Assembly: GCA_019416285.1 (NCBI GenBank) | Contig: DXXM01000032.1 | Coordinates: 1 to 32,842 of the forward strand | Source: Bacteroidales bacterium | GTDB lineage: Bacteria > Bacteroidota > Bacteroidia > Bacteroidales > Muribaculaceae | Length of the DNA stretch: 32,842 nt | Direction of reading: 5' to 3' | Shown: positions 29,647 through 32,842 of the stretch, one piece after another | Layout: every line of letters begins with the position of its first letter | Numbering within the stretch: position 1 is the stretch's first letter | The notes under the pieces: generated by a model | What the model saw: only the letters and a program-made list of their open reading frames with translations | Told to the model about the DNA's origin: nothing | The model's database searches: none | Translations under genes and position numbers: made by a program

Positions 29647-32238
29647 TTAATTACCTTCTTCCGAGGATGCGGATGACAGGATGTCGGTCGTGAGTTCTTC
29701 GGCGCCGGGGGTGTAGGTCACCTTTATCTCGTCGCCGCCGCGGAGTTCAGAGTCGATAATGAGCTCGGCGAGTTTGTCCTCGAGATACTTCTGTATCGCA
29801 CGTTTCAGCGGGCGTGCACCATACTGGGCGTCGTAACCCTTCTCGGCGATGAAGTCGCGGGCCTCGTCGGAGATGGTCAGAGTGTAGCCAAGCTCCTTGA
29901 CGCGCTTGTTGAATCCGGCAAGCTCGATGTCGATAATCTTGAAGATGGCCTCTTTCGAGAGCGGGTCAAACATGATTATGTCGTCGATACGATTGAGGAA
30001 CTCCGGAGCGAAAGCCTTGTTGAGAGCCTTGCGGAGCACACCCTGACTGTAGTCCTTGTCGTCGGCGGAGCGGGATGTGAAACCTATGCCGCCACCGAAA
30101 TCCTTGAGCTGGCGCGAGCCGATGTTGGAGGTCATTATTATGACGGTGTTCTTGAAATCGATGCGGCGTCCGAGCGAATCCGTCAGTCGTCCCTCGTCCA
30201 TTACCTGAAGGAGAAGGTTGAACACATCGGGGTGTGCCTTCTCAATCTCGTCGAGCAGGACGATGGAGTAGGGGTGGCGGCGTACTTTCTCGGTGAGTTG
30301 ACCACCCTCCTCGTAACCGACGTATCCCGGAGGCGCTCCGACAAGGCGCGACACGGTGAATTTCTCCATGTACTCGCTCATGTCGATGCGGATGAGTGTG
30401 TCGGCCGAATCAAACATATATTCGGCGAGCTTCTTCGCAAGATGTGTCTTCCCGACGCCTGTAGGACCGAGGAAGAGGAAGGTGCCGATAGGCTTGCTGG
30501 GGTCTTTCAGGCCGATGCGGTTGCGCTGGATGGCCTTAACCACCTTGTCGATTGCCGGATCCTGACCGATAATCTGACTCTTGAGGGCGGGTGACATCTC
30601 CTTAAGGCGTTTTCCCTCAGCCTGGGCTACACGCTGCACAGGGACACCTGTCATCATCGCCACGACTTCGGCCACCTTGTCGGCGTCGACAGTCTCGCGC
30701 ATTGAATCGAGTTGCTTCTCCCATTTTGCTTTGGCTTCCTCAAGCATGCCCTTGAGCTGCTGCTCCTGGTCGCGGTAGGAGGCGGCTTTCTCGAAATTCT
30801 GCGACTGAGCGGCGCGGAGTTTCTGTGCCGAAACTTCTTCGATATGCTGCTCAAGCTGCTCGATTTCCTTGGGGACGGCTATGTTGGTGACATGCACGCG
30901 GCTTCCGGCCTCGTCCATGGCGTCGATAGCCTTGTCCGGGAAATTGCGGTCGGAGATATAGCGCTCGGTGAGCTGCACGCAGGCGTCGAGAGCCTCAGGA
31001 GTGTAGTTCACGTTATGGTGCTCCTCGTATTTATCCTTGATATTGTCGAGTATGACGCGGGTTTCCTCCGAGGTTGTCGGCTCGACCATCACCTTTTGGA
31101 AGCGGCGTTCAAGGGCACCGTCGTTTTCGATGTTCTTGCGGTATTCGTCGAGAGTGGTGGCGCCGATACACTGGATTTCGCCGCGCGCGAGTGCGGGTTT
31201 GAGTAGGTTGGCGGCATCCATCGACCCTGCGGCGTTACCGGCGCCGACAATGGTGTGGAGCTCGTCGATGAACAGGATTATATCCTTGTTCTTTGCAAGC
31301 TCGTCGAGTATGGCCTTGATGCGTTCCTCGAACTGGCCGCGGTATTTTGTACCGGCCACAATCGAGGCCATGTCGAGGCTGACCACACGCTTCCCGAAGA
31401 GTATACGCGAGACTTTGCGCTGGACGATGCGCAGTGCGAGACCTTCGACGATGGCGGATTTTCCGACGCCCGGCTCGCCGATAAGCACCGGATTGTTCTT
31501 CTTGCGGCGGCTGAGAATCTGCGCGAGACGCTCGATTTCCACATCGCGGCCCACCACGGGATCCAGCCTGTTTTCCTCGGCGGCGAGAGTCATGTCATTG
31601 CCGTACTTGTCAAGCACGGGAGTGTCGTTGCCGCGGCGCTGCGAAGTTGCGGTACCCTGACGCTTGCGGTCGCTCTCCTTCGACGATGACGACGACTGGC
31701 TTTCGGATGAGCGGGGAGGAAGGTCCTCCTCGTCGTCATCGTCAGCAAAATCCGAACCGAGGGCGGTTGGGATGTCGGAGTCGGCCGCTACGATGCGGTA
31801 AAGAGACTCGTAGGTTATGCCTGCGCGGTGAAAAGCATCCATGAATTTCGAGTTCTGTGCGTCGGAATTGTGGAAGATAGCGAGCAGCAGGTGGGTGGCA
31901 TCGACTTCATTGCTCTTGAGCATGCGTGCTTCCAGGACACTGAGCTTTATGATGCGCCCCGAAAGATCGCTGAGACTGACTTCCGCCACACCGACTGTGC
32001 CCTGATAGGCCGTGTCGGACGCGGCATTGAAGAGTGCTTTGTCGAGACCTTCGCGGAGCTCATAGGCTGATGCGCCCTTGGCCGCACGGTCGACGAGGCG
32101 GGCCGGCTCCCCTTCCATATCTGTCAGCAGTGACAGCAGGATGTGCTCGGGCATGACATAGCGGTTGTTGTGTCGCGCTGCCTGCTTTGGGGAATCGGCG
32201 ATTATTTCTTTGAATTTTCGTGAATAAACAGTGTCCAT
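29647..32238 (-). CDS. clpC: ATP-dependent Clp unfoldase ClpC
   Basis: An 863-residue Hsp100 unfoldase that feeds proteins to the ClpP protease. It has an N-terminal double Clp repeat (about 3-150), a Ser/Asp-rich linker (164-205, DDDDEEDL then a run of Ser), and a first AAA+ domain with Walker A GEPGVGKS (254-261) and Walker B ILFIDE (321-326). A UVR-type coiled coil (about 460-505, LRAAQSQNFEKAASYRDQEQQL) precedes the second AAA+ domain with GPTGVGKT (591-598) and VLLDEI (660-665). The tripeptide IGF (718-720) sits where the ClpP-binding loop is expected. The short UVR insert instead of the long ClpB middle domain makes it ClpC. The Ser-rich linker is longer than usual. It is divergent from gyrA. 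Confidence 0.95.
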   Translation of the reverse strand: MDTVYSRKFKEIIADSPKQAARHNNRYVMPEHILLSLLTDMEGEPARLVDRAAKGASAYELREGLDKALFNAASDTAYQGTVGVAEVSLSDLSGRIIKLSVLEARMLKSNEVDATHLLLAIFHNSDAQNSKFMDAFHRAGITYESLYRIVAADSDIPTALGSDFADDDDEEDLPPRSSESQSSSSSKESDRKRQGTATSQRRGNDTPVLDKYGNDMTLAAEENRLDPVVGRDVEIERLAQILSRRKKNNPVLIGEPGVGKSAIVEGLALRIVQRKVSRILFGKRVVSLDMASIVAGTKYRGQFEERIKAILDELAKNKDIILFIDELHTIVGAGNAAGSMDAANLLKPALARGEIQCIGATTLDEYRKNIENDGALERRFQKVMVEPTTSEETRVILDNIKDKYEEHHNVNYTPEALDACVQLTERYISDRNFPDKAIDAMDEAGSRVHVTNIAVPKEIEQLEQHIEEVSAQKLRAAQSQNFEKAASYRDQEQQLKGMLEEAKAKWEKQLDSMRETVDADKVAEVVAMMTGVPVQRVAQAEGKRLKEMSPALKSQIIGQDPAIDKVVKAIQRNRIGLKDPSKPIGTFLFLGPTGVGKTHLAKKLAEYMFDSADTLIRIDMSEYMEKFTVSRLVGAPPGYVGYEEGGQLTEKVRRHPYSIVLLDEIEKAHPDVFNLLLQVMDEGRLTDSLGRRIDFKNTVIIMTSNIGSRQLKDFGGGIGFTSRSADDKDYSQGVLRKALNKAFAPEFLNRIDDIIMFDPLSKEAIFKIIDIELAGFNKRVKELGYTLTISDEARDFIAEKGYDAQYGARPLKRAIQKYLEDKLAELIIDSELRGGDEIKVTYTPGAEELTTDILSSASSEEGN

Positions 32239-32515
32239 CTTTTTCTTGTACCTTTCTTTTCTTGGTGTTAAGTAGTGAATTTGCGGGCATTTACGGCGGG
32301 GACATCGCGCCGTGGCCCGGAAACCGGAGAGATGATATATCGTAATTTCTTATGCTGACGGAAAGGAGTGTGATTTTCACTCTCGGCAGCGATTACGGAG
32401 GGTGATACAACAAAAATTGTGCCAAAGTCCGTAAGTCAGAGCCTATTTACACTTTTTATAAAGTGTTAAAACCGTATCTTGTTCTAATAACAATTAAAAA
32501 ACATTTCTTGCAGTG

Positions 32516-32523
32516 CAAAGATA
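32516..32523 (-). promoter_or_regulatory. -7 box candidate for clpC
   Basis: TATCTTTG on the minus strand fits TAnnTTTG and with flanks reads GTATCTTTGC, as at alaS. It implies an unusually long leader before the start at 32238. Confidence 0.4.
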
Positions 32524-32544
32524 CGATTTTTGCAAAATATTTCT

Positions 32545-32552
32545 TACCTTTG
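32545..32552 (+). promoter_or_regulatory. -7 box candidate for gyrA
   Basis: TACCTTTG fits TAnnTTTG, 129 bases upstream of the gyrA ATG. The nearest TTTG (32529-32532) is only 12 bases upstream of it. Confidence 0.42.
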
Positions 32553-32681
32553 TCGGGAAAAATCCATTTGTGATTTCTCCAGGACCACATTAATTAATAT
32601 ACTAAAGAGAAAAAGTTTTTTCAGAGACCGCGGGTGTCCGGTTTCCGGACATGACGAAACGGTCTCCGCATTGTAGAAGCT

Positions 32682-32823
32682 ATGATTGAAGAAGATCGTA
32701 TCATTAAGATCAATATTGAAAGCGAGATGAAAAGCGCCTACATCGATTATTCGATGTCGGTGATAGTATCGCGTGCGCTCCCTGATGTCCGCGACGGCCT
32801 CAAGCCTGTCCACAGACGTGTGC
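32682..32823 (+). CDS. gyrA: DNA gyrase subunit A, N-terminal fragment
   Basis: Only 47 codons and one further base are genomic. They begin MIEEDRIIKINIESEMKSAY and continue through the highly conserved SMSVIVSRALPDVRDGL to KPVHRRV, the start of the GyrA breakage-reunion domain. Gyrase introduces negative supercoils together with GyrB. The next family residue after HRRV is Leu, and the single C at 32823 fits its codon. From 32824 on the DNA is sequencing adapter, so the frame's apparent continuation is false. The start was chosen for its match to the GyrA N-terminus. Confidence 0.95.
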
Positions 32824-32842
32824 CTGTCTCTTATACACATCT
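32824..32842. other. Nextera transposase adapter (sequencing artefact)
   Basis: The last 19 bases, CTGTCTCTTATACACATCT, equal the Tn5-derived mosaic end used in Nextera libraries. They are not genomic and interrupt gyrA. Confidence 0.97.

Larger units (their letters stand above)
32239..32681. other. Divergent spacer between clpC and gyrA
   Basis: About 440 bases without a gene. It holds the two back-to-back -7 boxes at 32516-32552, which would leave clpC a long leader of about 270 bases and gyrA one of about 125. An AT-rich stretch covers 32440-32540. I recognise no heat-shock operator or riboswitch. Confidence 0.5.

Noticed and set aside
32544..32840. Minus-strand open frame of 98 codons starting MCIRDR
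   Set aside because: Its start lies in the sequencing adapter and the rest is antisense to gyrA and its leader.
1..32842. CRISPR array, rRNA or complete insertion sequence
   Set aside because: No regularly spaced repeats, rRNA segments or transposase genes were seen.

Overview
The window is chromosomal DNA of a Bacteroidota bacterium, most likely order Bacteroidales and plausibly a Muribaculaceae-type gut commensal. The evidence is the repeated Bacteroidetes promoter form (TTTG, about 20 bases, TAnnTTTG), the lack of Shine-Dalgarno sequences, a TonB-receptor-like barrel protein, GH3 and GH105 glycosidases, a PepSY-like lipoprotein, and a CTnDOT-style integrative element. The genus is an inference. 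The last 19 bases are the Nextera transposase mosaic end, so this is the uncleaned right end of a short-read contig.

Bases 1 to about 5960 are the end of an integrative conjugative element (ICE). They hold the C-terminal part of a giant helicase protein, an AAA+/Fis regulator of the RteB/NtrC type with degenerate catalytic motifs, a divergent RteC-like gene with three operator-like repeats between the two, and a tyrosine integrase whose first catalytic arginine is alanine. The integrase faces a tRNA-Ser(CGA) gene whose 3' end points into the element, so that gene is a candidate insertion site.

Bases 6054 to 11301 hold single genes: a GNGPSL-motif (MptE/DUF115-like) protein, a glutaminase-fold protein that has lost almost all catalytic residues and gained a CGCGCGC insertion, a PepSY-like lipoprotein, an NSS-family sodium symporter and a Crp/Fnr regulator. 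Bases 11532 to 17224 are one minus-strand operon for a MacAB-TolC-type tripartite ABC exporter: ATPase, two FtsX/MacB permeases, periplasmic adaptor, outer-membrane channel.

Bases 17418 to 22334 carry exonuclease III and a divergent glycosidase pair (GH3 with a PA14 insertion, GH105 unsaturated glycuronyl hydrolase), each with a complete promoter in their shared spacer; a pectin or hemicellulose role is likely. Bases 22440 to 24548 encode an outer-membrane beta-barrel receptor with a C8 tract in its upstream region. The rest is housekeeping: alaS, an iron-sulfur-type flavoprotein below an AraC regulator, clpC, and the first 47 codons of gyrA running into the adapter.

The strongest lead for unknown biology is the catalytically stripped, cysteine-tagged glutaminase homologue. 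Next come the regulatory and attachment architecture of the ICE end and several unexplained inverted repeats. No CRISPR array, rRNA or complete insertion sequence was seen.
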